Made by a program: the position numbers and the translations under genes
Notes under the pieces: generated by a model
The model's input: only the letters and a program-made list of their open reading frames with translations
What the model was told of the DNA's origin: nothing
Databases searched by the model: none
Assembly (NCBI GenBank): GCA_937625935.1
Contig: OW569372.1
Location: forward strand, 310,001-374,000
DNA length: 64,000 nt
Direction of reading: 5' to 3'
DNA from: Tetramitus jugosus
Taxonomy: Eukaryota > Heterolobosea > Eutetramitea > Acrasida > Vahlkampfiidae
In this document: positions 17,463 through 26,597 of the stretch, piece by piece
How positions within the stretch are numbered: position 1 is the first letter of the stretch
How the letters are laid out: every line of letters begins with the position of its first letter

Positions 17463-19484
17463 TTATTTCTTTTTACGACTGCGTTTCTTGTTCGAAGCTC
17501 CTTCTTGGCTGTTGGTTGTAGAACTACCATTGTTGGCAATCAGACCCCAGTTGAGTTGCTTTGAAAAGTTGGCCAAGTTTTCCTGCTTGGCACGTTCGTT
17601 ATTTTCGTTGGGCCTCGTCAGATTAGGTGTAAAGTTTGTGAGGAATTGTACATCTTGTGGAGCGTTTTGAATCGTTTGAGGCAAGAGAGCAGGACTTAGT
17701 CTTGGTGTTGGACTTGGTGATACGGATGACTGCTGTGTAGAGTTCGGATTTGGACTAGGGGAGATAGCAGATGGATCGGCTTGCAGATGTTGTGGTTGCT
17801 GTACATGATTGGTTGGAATGTTCAGGTGGTTGTTGGGAATTGGGAGATAAGTCTGCTGCATACCCATTGACAACGGGGATGGACTCATGTGATATCCAAG
17901 ATTACTTGGCTGTACAAATTGAACCATGTTTGCAGGCATCAATGGTTGTGGCATTCCCATAAATGGATAAGTAAAATCATTGTAGAGATTTGCGTACTGT
18001 TGTTGCATCAACATGTGCTGCTGGTGTTGAACTGCAGCAGCGGCAGCAGAGTTGTTGATGTAAAACTGGGTATCTAAAACTAGATCAGACATGGACTGTA
18101 CATGTGGTGGGATATATACATTGGTGGTTGCCTCTGATGTAGCGTTATGAGCTGATGAGTGTGGAGATAGTTGTTCATTAGAACGATCACTCACCATGGT
18201 CTCCTTCATCAAGTCATTGCCACCAAAAGGATTCATCATCATGTTGGGTGTAGGTAAACTGTCTGCCTCACCAACAATTTCACTTTCAACACCTTGATGA
18301 TTGTTGTTGTTGCTGTGATGTAGTATCAGTTTCTCTTCAATGGACAAGATGGAGTCCAACCCAACCTCACTGTCCAACTTTTGATTCTCTTGAATGATAT
18401 TGGACAAGGAATCAAAGTCTGAGAGAGAAGGAGGGTCCCACAGTAAATGACCTGTCGAATCAGTTCGGTTCAACTGTTCCTCCAACTTCATTGTTGCACC
18501 ACCACTCAAACCATCAGCATGATTCTTGTCTGTCATAGTAGCAGTACCAGTGGCAGTAGTTGATGCACCTTCATCCACTGCCTTGAGCGGGGAGATGCTA
18601 ATGGGAGTAATGGCCGATGAGAGAGAGTCAATGAGCAACCATTGATCATCATCGTCATCACCCTCTGCTCCAACAACACCCAAATCATCACTGGTTAACT
18701 TACTGCTTAGTGATTCTTGTTGCTGTTGTTGTTGTTGTTGCTGCTGCTTATTCTGATTTTGTGTTGAACGTTGTTGTTTCTTGGAAACTGGTGTTGGCTG
18801 TCTCTTCTTTGGCTGACTCTTGTTGTTCGTGTGGATTGGTTGTTGCTTCTGTTTTAGCGATAGCATTGGTGGAGAAGAGATGAGCACCCATTCATCTTCT
18901 TCATCTGCTGCCGCTGCTGCTGCCGTAGCACTATGATTGTCTTGATTCCGGAAATGTTCACTCAACCAATTGGATTCATCCGTGGGTGTGGTTGCACTGT
19001 TGAGAGAAAAGCTATTGTTGTTGAATGCATCGACATTACCAGCATCATCATCATCATCGTCATCAAAATCAAAGTTCTCACCCTCTGCATCCGCAATAGT
19101 CTCATCATAATCATCATCATCATCATACTCCTCTTCAATTGCACTGCCAAATGGATGATGCGTATGACATGGAGAAATCAATGACATGATAGGGTCACTA
19201 CTTGTATTATTGTTGTTGTTGTTGTTGTTGCTGATGAAGTCAACTTTGCTTGTTGTCATTGTTGATGATGTGAAATGATGTGCAGTTGTAGTAGCAGTGG
19301 TAGAGGCCACGCGAACATTGGTAGCAGAAGAAGACCGAGAGCTTCCAGTGTTCGGCCGTCTTCTCTTTGGAGGAAACATGGCCATGCTTGTCGTTGTGCT
19401 CGCAGTGCTTGTTGTGAACACATCGTCTTGAACGGACAAGTTGGACAACTCGTCAGAGAGCTCAGAAATGGCATCCATGTTCAT
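17463..19484 (-). CDS. Low-complexity Asn/Gln/Ser/Asp-rich protein, unknown
   Basis: I do not recognise a family. The 673-residue protein starts at an ATG with an acidic helix (residues 1-22), followed by PPKRRRPNTG, which looks like a nuclear localisation signal. It contains long Asn, Gln, Asp, Ala and Thr runs, two similar Trp-containing segments (DEEDEWVLISSPP and DDDDQWLLIDSLS), and a Met/Pro/Asn-rich segment around residues 460-560. The end is strongly basic (KKRSRKKK). The two D/E-x-W-L/V-L-I boxes look like short linear interaction motifs. The composition suggests a nuclear or RNA-granule regulator, which is inference. It lies upstream of, and on the same strand as, CLN3. Confidence 0.75.
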   Translation of the reverse strand: MNMDAISELSDELSNLSVQDDVFTTSTASTTTSMAMFPPKRRRPNTGSSRSSSATNVRVASTTATTTAHHFTSSTMTTSKVDFISNNNNNNNNTSSDPIMSLISPCHTHHPFGSAIEEEYDDDDDYDETIADAEGENFDFDDDDDDDAGNVDAFNNNSFSLNSATTPTDESNWLSEHFRNQDNHSATAAAAAADEEDEWVLISSPPMLSLKQKQQPIHTNNKSQPKKRQPTPVSKKQQRSTQNQNKQQQQQQQQQQESLSSKLTSDDLGVVGAEGDDDDDQWLLIDSLSSAITPISISPLKAVDEGASTTATGTATMTDKNHADGLSGGATMKLEEQLNRTDSTGHLLWDPPSLSDFDSLSNIIQENQKLDSEVGLDSILSIEEKLILHHSNNNNHQGVESEIVGEADSLPTPNMMMNPFGGNDLMKETMVSDRSNEQLSPHSSAHNATSEATTNVYIPPHVQSMSDLVLDTQFYINNSAAAAAVQHQQHMLMQQQYANLYNDFTYPFMGMPQPLMPANMVQFVQPSNLGYHMSPSPLSMGMQQTYLPIPNNHLNIPTNHVQQPQHLQADPSAISPSPNPNSTQQSSVSPSPTPRLSPALLPQTIQNAPQDVQFLTNFTPNLTRPNENNERAKQENLANFSKQLNWGLIANNGSSTTNSQEGASNKKRSRKKK

Positions 19485-19944
19485 TCTGTTTGTAGTTATA
19501 GGTTAGCTATTTAGTTGTTGTTGGTATGTAAAGGATAGGTGGTGGTGTGCGTGAAAAACAAATTAGTTTCGGATGTTTTTTGTTGTGTTGGTGGTGGAAG
19601 GGTGGCGGTTTGCTGTGTGGGGAGATTTTTGTTTTTTTATCTGGTTGTGGTTTTTTTTTGGGCAAAGGGTCGTGTATGGAATTGGAAGAACTGCTGAACG
19701 GGTGATTGTAGTGTGTCAGATATCCTTGGATGGTGGGTTGACTTTTTTGTTTCCAATATCTTGGAAGAATCACCACGCAATTAACTCAAGAAAAACAATC
19801 CGATAACAATTTACAACAATGTTCCATGGTGACAATTAGGTGGTGAGCGACTTGAAGAATGAACAAGACCCGTATTGCATCGGAGTCAAAAACTCCATGC
19901 GGGGCGGACCTCAAGAACACAGAAACAACAAAACACTTTTCGAA
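19485..19944. promoter_or_regulatory. 460-base divergent spacer
   Basis: It contains the leader of the low-complexity gene (A-rich on the minus strand, with T-runs near 19627-19665 on the plus strand) and the leader of the PPR gene. The PPR frame is open from about 19840, but that stretch lacks an early ATG. No RNA gene is seen. Confidence 0.4.
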
Positions 19945-21360
19945 ATGCACAAGACGATCATCACAAGAGTATCCTCATTCCACAAAGCGTTTCCTCCACA
20001 CAGAACGGCAAGGATACAACTACCAACATCATCAACAACAACAACAACAACAACAACATTACCTTCTCTATCATTCCCACCACTCTACCAATTCACTTTT
20101 CGAACACAAATCACCAACAACAACAATAACAACAACAATAACAACAATAATACGAGCAATGACCTTCCAGGGAATACCGAGCATGATGACAACAATAACA
20201 ACAATAACATGAAAAAGAAGAAAAACTCTAACCTCACCTATTATGAACTAAAGAAGGTGAACAGAGGGGAGAGATCCACAGTCATTTACAATCTTTGGCA
20301 AAGTGGAGAGACACAGAGTGCCATGGACAAATTTTTTGAGAAACCAATCTCATCGATCTCTCCCTTTTTGATGACGAGACCGGAGAATAAGCTCGAAGAC
20401 GCTCTAAAGATTTTTTATGCAGTCAAGGCATCCTGTGGCGTCACCATTCCCATGGTTTTAACATTGATGAAACTGTACAAGAAACAAAAAATGTTTTTGG
20501 AGGCAAAGGAGTTGTGCGATGATTTGTTGCACCTCTATCAACAAGAATTGATGGCTCGCAAACCAAAGGTTTCTCAAAAAGAATGGAACACAATGATTCA
20601 AGAGCTAGCAAAGAATTCGAGAGAGGAAGCAGTAAAGGTGTTGAATGATATGATTGAACGAGGATTCAATCCAACAACAATGACGACAGATGCTGTCGAC
20701 AGGTACCTGACGAAGAACGTGAATCAGTCGCAAGCGACACCGCCGATCGCAAATCCAGCAGAAATGGATCAAACGGTTCACAAGAATTTATTCGCGATAT
20801 TTACAAACGAACCAAAGAACAATGAGCATGCCGAGAATGAGAAATCAACACATGTTGAAAGAATACTCCGCTCCATTCCACCAAAGGTTAGAGATGTTGA
20901 GCAATGGAATACGATGATGAAAATTCAAAAGAGAGGTGAGAATCACCGGGAAGTGCTAAATTTGTTTGATGAAATGAAGAGAGAGGGAGTAAAGCTCAAC
21001 AGTACTTCTGTTGTGATCGCTCTACACGCTTGTTCAAAGCTTGCAGATTTAGAAAAGGGACAGGAGGTTGCCATGGAGATAAATCGCGATATGATGGAGA
21101 GCAGTAAATTGAAAAAGGCATTGCTGTTTATGTTTTCTGAATGTGGTGATGTGAATGCTGCATTGACACTCTTTCACAAAATGGAAACAGACGATGTAGA
21201 TGTTTGGAATGCAATGATCTCGATTCTTGCACGTTGTGGAAGGAGTACGCAAGCAGTGAGCTTGTTCCTGCATATGCAAAGAAAAGGAATCACACCCAAC
21301 AACACCTCGGAAGCAATTGTTTCACCTTTAGTACCAGCTTGGTTCCTTCATCCCGAATAG
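19945..21360 (+). CDS. PLS-type pentatricopeptide repeat (PPR) protein, probably mitochondrial
   Basis: From the ATG at 19945 the protein is 471 residues; an earlier in-frame ATG is at 19897. The chosen start gives a basic, acid-free leader (MHKTIITRVSSFHKAF) like a mitochondrial presequence, followed by Thr and Asn runs. PPR motifs cover about residues 130-465. The last four follow the plant P-L-S order: QWNTMMKIQKRGENHREVLN, then ACSKLADLEKGQEV, then ALLFMFSECGDVNAALTLF, then VWNAMISILARCGRSTQAV. PPR proteins bind organellar RNA base by base, and PLS arrays usually carry a DYW deaminase for C-to-U editing. That part is missing here: the protein stops a few residues into the next L motif. 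Confidence 0.85.
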   Translation: MHKTIITRVSSFHKAFPPHRTARIQLPTSSTTTTTTTTLPSLSFPPLYQFTFRTQITNNNNNNNNNNNNTSNDLPGNTEHDDNNNNNNMKKKKNSNLTYYELKKVNRGERSTVIYNLWQSGETQSAMDKFFEKPISSISPFLMTRPENKLEDALKIFYAVKASCGVTIPMVLTLMKLYKKQKMFLEAKELCDDLLHLYQQELMARKPKVSQKEWNTMIQELAKNSREEAVKVLNDMIERGFNPTTMTTDAVDRYLTKNVNQSQATPPIANPAEMDQTVHKNLFAIFTNEPKNNEHAENEKSTHVERILRSIPPKVRDVEQWNTMMKIQKRGENHREVLNLFDEMKREGVKLNSTSVVIALHACSKLADLEKGQEVAMEINRDMMESSKLKKALLFMFSECGDVNAALTLFHKMETDDVDVWNAMISILARCGRSTQAVSLFLHMQRKGITPNNTSEAIVSPLVPAWFLHPE

Positions 21361-21454
21361 TCATGCGATGGCATTTTACTATTTTATGAACGAGATCATG
21401 TGTTTATTACTATTATAAGTAATTGATAAATACTTGTTACAATTCTCTTATATC

Positions 21455-22450
21455 TTACATCGTCATTCCACCAACGAAATCCAAATAGCCCACAGCAAAC
21501 CATTGAGCCTTTCTCAATCTCCAGTATTGAGCAGTGATTGGCGCTGCGAATTGTTTTTCTACAATCACAGGTAAAGGCGCATCCAATTGCATCACGAAAT
21601 GATAATTGACGTTATCGTTCGAATATTCCAAATTGATACCTAAGCAGTAAGCGTCCCAACCACCGGATACCAATGGAGCAATCTTAACACCAGTGAATAG
21701 ACATGGGAATGGGAATGTGACACGAATGAACTCATCAGCTGAGTTATTAGTTGCACATCCCATGAGCAAATTCGTGTCTCTCAATGCTTCAACTGTATTA
21801 ATGGATGAAGCGTAGAGAGAACTCATTGTAATTGTGAAATCGGGCAAGTCACTCAAACTTTCTAATCCATTTGCTGTTGTCAACTTCAAACCAAAGTACT
21901 CTGCCTCGGCAAGTACTTGCTTCTTCTTTTGTGAATCCGTTGGCAGCTCTATACTTCCATTGCGCAAAAAGTCCAACATGAACGCAAACAACTTTCCGTT
22001 CCTATCGATAAAGTATCGTCCATTCTCATCTGGTTCCACTTTGAACTGACCAGAGAACATGCAGTCGAGGAGTGAGTTTGGTACAGCTCTTAGTGTATCT
22101 ACTGTTGTGCTGTAGTGAACACCACCGACATCGAGCTTGACAATCTGGTTATTGCTCGTGTGAATCTTGGTTATGACTTCCATGTTCTGTTTCATTCGTT
22201 CGAACAGATCAATCTCTTGCTGCAACTTTTCTCTCTCACGGTCCAACAGTTTCTTCTCTCGTGTGATATCTCTCTCCATGGACGCATATGCATCGGTCAA
22301 TCTTTGGCGGAAGAGCTCAGAGATGTTGGCAGTGGCTTCTTGCGCGATTTCCTTTACAAGTTTGCTGCCATTGTCAGATGACGAGGATGGAGAGCCAGAA
22401 CGACTGTTGGATCTCTTTTTTTTGGATGAAAGTGCGTTAAGCAGTGTCAT
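21455..22450 (-). CDS. KCTD-like BTB/T1-domain protein
   Basis: The 331-residue protein has a Ser/Lys-rich start and a coiled coil (about residues 35-90). A BTB domain of the K+-channel tetramerisation (T1/KCTD) type follows at about residues 102-190 (IVKLDVGGVHYSTTVDTLR, with FIDRNGKLFAFMLDFLRNG). The C-terminal 120 residues look beta-rich and may be a jelly-roll domain (YWRLRKAQWFAVGYLDFVGG). KCTD proteins oligomerise through this domain and often recruit Cullin-3 ubiquitin ligases; others have scaffold roles. There are no membrane spans, so it is not a channel. The start ATG follows an A-rich leader. Confidence 0.85.
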   Translation of the reverse strand: MTLLNALSSKKKRSNSRSGSPSSSSDNGSKLVKEIAQEATANISELFRQRLTDAYASMERDITREKKLLDREREKLQQEIDLFERMKQNMEVITKIHTSNNQIVKLDVGGVHYSTTVDTLRAVPNSLLDCMFSGQFKVEPDENGRYFIDRNGKLFAFMLDFLRNGSIELPTDSQKKKQVLAEAEYFGLKLTTANGLESLSDLPDFTITMSSLYASSINTVEALRDTNLLMGCATNNSADEFIRVTFPFPCLFTGVKIAPLVSGGWDAYCLGINLEYSNDNVNYHFVMQLDAPLPVIVEKQFAAPITAQYWRLRKAQWFAVGYLDFVGGMTM

Positions 22451-22525
22451 TACTTGTTTATCAGTATGCTTCTGTCTTTGTTGTTGTTTGTTTTTGTGTT
22501 TCTCTCTTGAATTTTGTTGTTTTTA

Positions 22526-22702
22526 ATGTCTTTCGGCTTGAAGAACTTTGTGCGAGTTCTCCAAGTTCATGGCCACTTCACATCTGGAGAAGAGTTCACC
22601 AACAAGTTCATTTACCAGGTTTATTTTGGCTCGTTACTTACGGTAGCTGTTGGTGTGGCATGGAAGGAATGGACTTTGGAAAAGTTTTTGGCATTGGAAT
22701 AA
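22526..22702 (+). CDS. Candidate 58-residue single-span protein overlapping the Mut7-C gene 3' end
   Basis: The ORF starts with ATG at 22526 in the spacer between two minus-strand genes and runs 82 bases into the antisense of the Mut7-C gene. The product has a polar, basic start (MSFGLKNFVRVLQVHGHF), one hydrophobic span (YFGSLLTVAVGVAW) and a short charged tail. Size and layout resemble small subunits of mitochondrial respiratory complexes, but I cannot assign a family. The start context is T-rich, unlike most genes here, which counts against it. Confidence 0.35.
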   Translation: MSFGLKNFVRVLQVHGHFTSGEEFTNKFIYQVYFGSLLTVAVGVAWKEWTLEKFLALE

Positions 22703-23673
22703 TTGTTTTGTCCCTTCCAGTAAATTTGTTCACAGTTGAGACATCTGAAGAATCGGTTATGTTCATTGTAAACTGTTTCATACACCTTCCCCTTGACAGC
22801 TTCCTTGGCAAGTGTTTCGATGCCAGAGTTGCACTTGAGACACTTTGAAAATATCCTGGATGCCTCGTAAGGAATTCTGAACACGTTCACGACTTCGTCA
22901 ATGATACCAATTGCACTTCTCGATTGCACATGATAGTACTTGTGTTCATAAAACTCATCCTCTTCCATATCCAATTCATCTTCCCATTCTTCTTCCTCGC
23001 TCTCTTCCTCCTGTTCGCTCTGACAACCATTTCCACCACCATTCTCCAACTGTATCATTCGTTCTTCTCTATGTTTCCGCTTCAGTTCCTCTCTGCTCTT
23101 TACCCATTGATTGAACAGCTCCTGCTTTTCGGTTTGTTCCCATAAATCATCCTTGTCAGCTTTCGTTGCATCATTCTCATCCTTCTTTATTGCATTGCTA
23201 CCACAGCCCATCTCTCTATCAAATCTCTTCCTCTGCAATCTCTTAATCTTCTCCAAGTGTTGCCTCTTGATCTGTTCCATGTGCTTTATCATAGCTCTGT
23301 TCTTTGTGAGAATAATTCTGTCTTGTGATCTGGCCAAATAGAGCAAATAATGAGAGTTGGCATCTCTTTCATAGGCACAATCGCAGCCCAGCATTCTCAA
23401 GTGCTTCACCAAACGTCCCAAGCTGCCATCACAAATAAACTTTAGTTCATCGATTGAGTGATTGAGAATATTCATGTCTCCATTGAGCAAGAACGGAAGA
23501 TTGGTGCACAGTTGCTTTGGAATCACTGATGGCTCATCATTCACAACGTTATTATCCTTATTGCTATGATCCACGGAAGTTGTAGTCGGTTTCCTATCGA
23601 TATTATTATTGTCCTTTGAAGTACTTTGATTCTGTTGAACTTTCATTTGCTCCTCTTGTTTCCTCGTCGTCAT
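22621..23673 (-). CDS. Mut7-C RNase-domain protein with zinc ribbon
   Basis: A 350-residue protein. After an Asn/Asp-rich start, residues 75-145 match the PIN-like Mut7-C domain: FICDGSLGRLVKHLRMLG, then YLARSQDRIILTKNRAMI. A long charged, helical insertion (about residues 150-265) includes an acidic run, and the domain resumes at about 275. The C-terminus has a zinc ribbon with two CxxC pairs (CLKC and CLNC) followed by YWKG, as in the family. Mut7-C domains are predicted RNases, found alone in archaea and bacteria and at the end of animal EXD3/Mut-7. The insertion separating domain and ribbon is longer than usual. The last 27 codons overlap a candidate small ORF on the other strand. Confidence 0.82.
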   Translation of the reverse strand: MTTRKQEEQMKVQQNQSTSKDNNNIDRKPTTTSVDHSNKDNNVVNDEPSVIPKQLCTNLPFLLNGDMNILNHSIDELKFICDGSLGRLVKHLRMLGCDCAYERDANSHYLLYLARSQDRIILTKNRAMIKHMEQIKRQHLEKIKRLQRKRFDREMGCGSNAIKKDENDATKADKDDLWEQTEKQELFNQWVKSREELKRKHREERMIQLENGGGNGCQSEQEEESEEEEWEDELDMEEDEFYEHKYYHVQSRSAIGIIDEVVNVFRIPYEASRIFSKCLKCNSGIETLAKEAVKGKVYETVYNEHNRFFRCLNCEQIYWKGQNNYSNAKNFSKVHSFHATPTATVSNEPK

Positions 23674-24020
23674 TGATTAAGTATATTACTTCCCTTGTAT
23701 GTATGGTACACGTGTGTGCAGTGAGGTCTTTTTGTTTGGTGAAATTTTTAGATCAAAAGAATGAAAACGCAGTTCCAGTCTATAATTGCACTCAGAACAT
23801 GGGCAACATCACAATACATGTCATGAAAAATGTGTTTGTTTCAGCTGATATATCTCATGCTGGCCATGACGCACAGATCAAACATTTTGTGCCACACAGC
23901 CATGATACTCATTTTATTCCTTGATCAAGAGTATGTTTATTTACCAGATAGATTGCAGGCATTAAAAGATACATGGTCGGTATAACCAAATCACTGCTGA
24001 CAACAGCATTGTCATTTGTT
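23674..24020. other. 347-base spacer with nothing recognised
   Basis: It lies upstream of the Mut7-C gene and downstream of CSN6, both on the minus strand. Short open frames exist, but none has protein-like composition or an A-rich start. I see no RNA gene or repeat. Confidence 0.4.
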
Positions 24021-25131
24021 TTAGAAGCCTATGCCACGTCTTCCTCTCTTCTCGTACGTAGTGTTGAACTTGTCGACAACATCGTTCATCTGGTTGGCAC
24101 CCTTGGTCATTGTAGCCATATAAGTGATCATCAAAGTCTCATTCAACTCATTAATGTACTCGTTGATAAACTTTGGAGAGTCTACGGCAGGCAATCGATG
24201 AATCAAGCTATTGACTTGTCTCATGAGCTTGTGATTCACTGGAATCTTACCACTTTGAACATCTTGCAAATATTGAATGAGAATCTGGATGCGATTGTTG
24301 AGCATATCCACTGCATTGCTCAATGTGGCAAAGTGTGGCACGAGAGCCGATGTCTCAGTGCTCGACTTTTCCATACGATTGACAAAATCAACCGAAATTC
24401 TCTCTGATTCCTCCGTTTCAATCTTGTAGGTAATTTCGGCCCAGGACAACACTTGTTCATTGTCCTTGTTCATGGCGACCTTGCTCTCATAAATGTACAG
24501 TGGAATGTCCTTTGCATTCTTAAACTTTGTTCCACACAGCAAAAAGAGTGGAGAGTCATTGTATTGCATGACTTGTTGATGGATGGGTGAGTCTTCGGTG
24601 GAATTGATGGACTCACCAGTGCTGTACCAACCCAATATTTCATAATTCTTGAACACTTGTGCATATTGTTCCATCTTGCGCTGCACGTACTCGTGATCAA
24701 TCGTAATGGCACCATTCTTTTCCAATTCGTAGACAAATTCAAACGAGGTACGGATTTCGACTCTTCTGCCTTCTTGAGTACCATACAAGGCACCAATCAC
24801 TCTTGGCTATATTTATGTGTGTGTGTGTGTGTTGATTGTCAATCCAAAAAAAAAGTGGGTAGAAAAGCTCTTCTGTTAGTTTTTTTTGAAACAGCTGTTT
24901 TTTTTTGTAGACAACGATGTCAAAAGAGAGACATGTCATTACAGGATTTTTCCGTTCGTGATAGCTGTTGTTGTTGTTGAATGTACATACAATTGTTTTA
25001 TCTTTTGGTGTCAGTTGAACCTTGGCACGAGTGTAATGATCAGAAATGTTGATAATAACAAGTGGATGAAGGTAGACATCCAATGCAGATTGACTCTCCT
25101 CGACTGTTGGTTGTTGTGATGAAGCGCTCAT
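24021..25131 (-). CDS. CSN6: COP9 signalosome subunit 6, two exons
   Basis: Exon 1 is 24991-25131 and exon 2 is 24021-24806. The 184-base intron starts GTATGT and ends ATATAG, in phase 0. The 308-residue product (human CSN6 is 327) has an MPN domain. The family start LHPLVIINISDHYTRAK is joined across the intron to PRVIGALYGTQEGRRVEI. The JAMM metal motif is absent, as expected for this non-catalytic MPN subunit. The C-terminal half is helical (NRIQILIQYLQDVQSGKIPV) and fits the CSN helical bundle. The COP9 signalosome removes NEDD8 from cullins. The start is the ATG after an A-rich leader; an open frame upstream has no ATG with a good context. Confidence 0.92.
24816..24832. repeat. (TG)n/(CA)n dinucleotide run inside the CSN6 intron
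   Basis: On the transcribed strand it reads as a CA run ending seven bases before the 3' splice site. It may act as a splicing element or simply be a microsatellite. Confidence 0.8.
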
Positions 25132-25267
25132 TGTGATAAATGGTGATCCTTTGGTTTGGTTGTTTCTCAAGTTTTGCTTTTTTTTGTTTGCTTTTTTTTT
25201 GGACGAGGCAAGTTCTTGTTCGTGTGTTCTCACTTAACCGGGAGAATTTTTACAATAAAACTCTTGT

Positions 25268-26233
25268 TTATTTGCTTGTGGATTGCTGTTGTTGATCTGA
25301 AAACTTTTTCTTGGCTTGCTCGACCAGGGGGATCAACTCATTCTTTTGAGCGAGCACCTTGAGTAGATTGACCAGGAATGGTACATAGTTGTGTCTTCTT
25401 CGAATGTTCTCCTCTCTCCATTTGGCACGTCTTTCTTCCTCCTGTTCGAGCTCATACTTGAGAGAGGCCAACTTGGCAGAGTCCGATTCACTCAACAAAG
25501 CCATCTCCTCTTGAATACTAGCTCTACGATCCTTGACTACGGCCAACAGATTGAATTTGATTTCATGTTGTGCATAGCGTTGGATCCGTTGTTCAATAAA
25601 TGGCACAACACTCTCAAACCACAAATTCTCCACTTCGTAGCTTCCTAGTTCAATAGGCCCTGGTTTCAATCCGTCCAACTCATACAGCAAACCATTCTTT
25701 GGAACATAGGCAATAAAATGAAAGACATCTTCTTGATCCTTGCTATCGTTGGATGCATCATCGTCCTTCTCCATGACAAACGGCTCTGGTCGAGCAAATG
25801 AGTTGTGCGCCTGTCGTATCACTTCACTGTTTCCAATCGACTCGCCAGTCATCTCCGGTCCAAATCCAGCACAAAAATTCTTGAATTGAGTCAACTCTTC
25901 TCCTAATTGAACACTACCGCCATCAGCACTACCGGCCTGTTCAATGTTGAACAAGATGCTGAGAATGGCCTGTGTAGCACAAGCATTGTTAATGACTTGT
26001 CTCGCAAAAAATACATTTCTTTTCTGACATTCATCGTAATCGAGCACAGGGCGATTGTCTGCCTCGGATTGCCACTTGAACAAAAATATGAGACCATAAA
26101 TGTTGGAACTCAATCGAGTCAATGACTCTGTAGACAAGTCATACAATTCTTCGACTTGAACTCCCTTGACACCAACAGTGTGGAGCAGTTCAGTAAATAC
26201 ACCAGGATCAGATTCAATTGTACACCAAGACAT
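25268..26233 (-). CDS. UCHL5: Ubiquitin C-terminal hydrolase of the UCH37/UCHL5 type
   Basis: From the ATG at 26233 the protein is 321 residues (human UCHL5 is 329). The UCH catalytic domain spans residues 1-225, with catalytic Cys85 in NNACATQA, His172 in VFHFIAYVP and Asp187 in LYELDGLK. Gln79 in FARQVINNAC is the likely oxyanion residue. The C-terminal tail has a charged helix and ends with the UCH37-like segment RRRHNYVPFLVNLLKVLA. In the family this part binds the proteasome receptor Rpn13. It should trim ubiquitin chains at the 19S proteasome. The frame is open 12 codons further up without an ATG. It sits in tandem with CSN6, 136 bases away. Confidence 0.93.
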   Translation of the reverse strand: MSWCTIESDPGVFTELLHTVGVKGVQVEELYDLSTESLTRLSSNIYGLIFLFKWQSEADNRPVLDYDECQKRNVFFARQVINNACATQAILSILFNIEQAGSADGGSVQLGEELTQFKNFCAGFGPEMTGESIGNSEVIRQAHNSFARPEPFVMEKDDDASNDSKDQEDVFHFIAYVPKNGLLYELDGLKPGPIELGSYEVENLWFESVVPFIEQRIQRYAQHEIKFNLLAVVKDRRASIQEEMALLSESDSAKLASLKYELEQEEERRAKWREENIRRRHNYVPFLVNLLKVLAQKNELIPLVEQAKKKFSDQQQQSTSK

Positions 26234-26597
26234 TTCTTGCAATGATTTTTTTTGTATCTCGTTCTTCAATTTGTTTGGTCAGTTTTTTGCGTACCATTAT
26301 TATTTTTAGGCGAAAGTTCCAAGTCCGACATCGGAGAAGAGGAAATTATCGGATTTTTACAGAACAGGAAACACTGAAAAAGGAACCACTGTAAAGTGGA
26401 GAAATCGTAAGTACGAAGATGTTTGACACGTCCCCTTATCCATAGATAGTGAGCAATTAGCAATTATGAGCTTCGAAATCTGTGGGAAGTATGACAGATG
26501 CTGTTGGTATAAGAAGTAGAAAATCCATTGTCGTGTATTTCACACTTCCCACAGCAACAATAAAACCAACGTACGCCCGAGAGATTGCCTATCACCG
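26234..26597. promoter_or_regulatory. Divergent spacer of UCH37 and ankyrin genes with an inverted repeat
   Basis: The 364 bases lie between two divergent starts. An 11-base perfect inverted repeat sits at 26480-26490 and 26544-26554. Otherwise I see only a GC-poor leader. Confidence 0.5.
26480..26554. repeat. 11-base inverted repeat, 53-base spacer
   Basis: CTGTGGGAAGT at 26480-26490 is the exact reverse complement of ACTTCCCACAG at 26544-26554. It could fold in the 5' leader of the ankyrin mRNA, about 44 bases before the ATG, or be a paired protein-binding site. Confidence 0.8.

Noticed and set aside
17324-17539. 72-codon N-terminal extension of CLN3
   Set aside because: It overlaps the end of the next gene, has no early ATG and is not CLN3-like.
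20029-20155. CAA/AAC triplet runs as a possible mobile element or CRISPR-like array
   Set aside because: They are in-frame Thr and Asn codon runs without spacers, ends or target duplications.
19859-20212. Alternative ATG frame overlapping the PPR start
   Set aside because: It encodes only His/Gln/Thr runs and ends early; the PPR frame continues into clear repeats.
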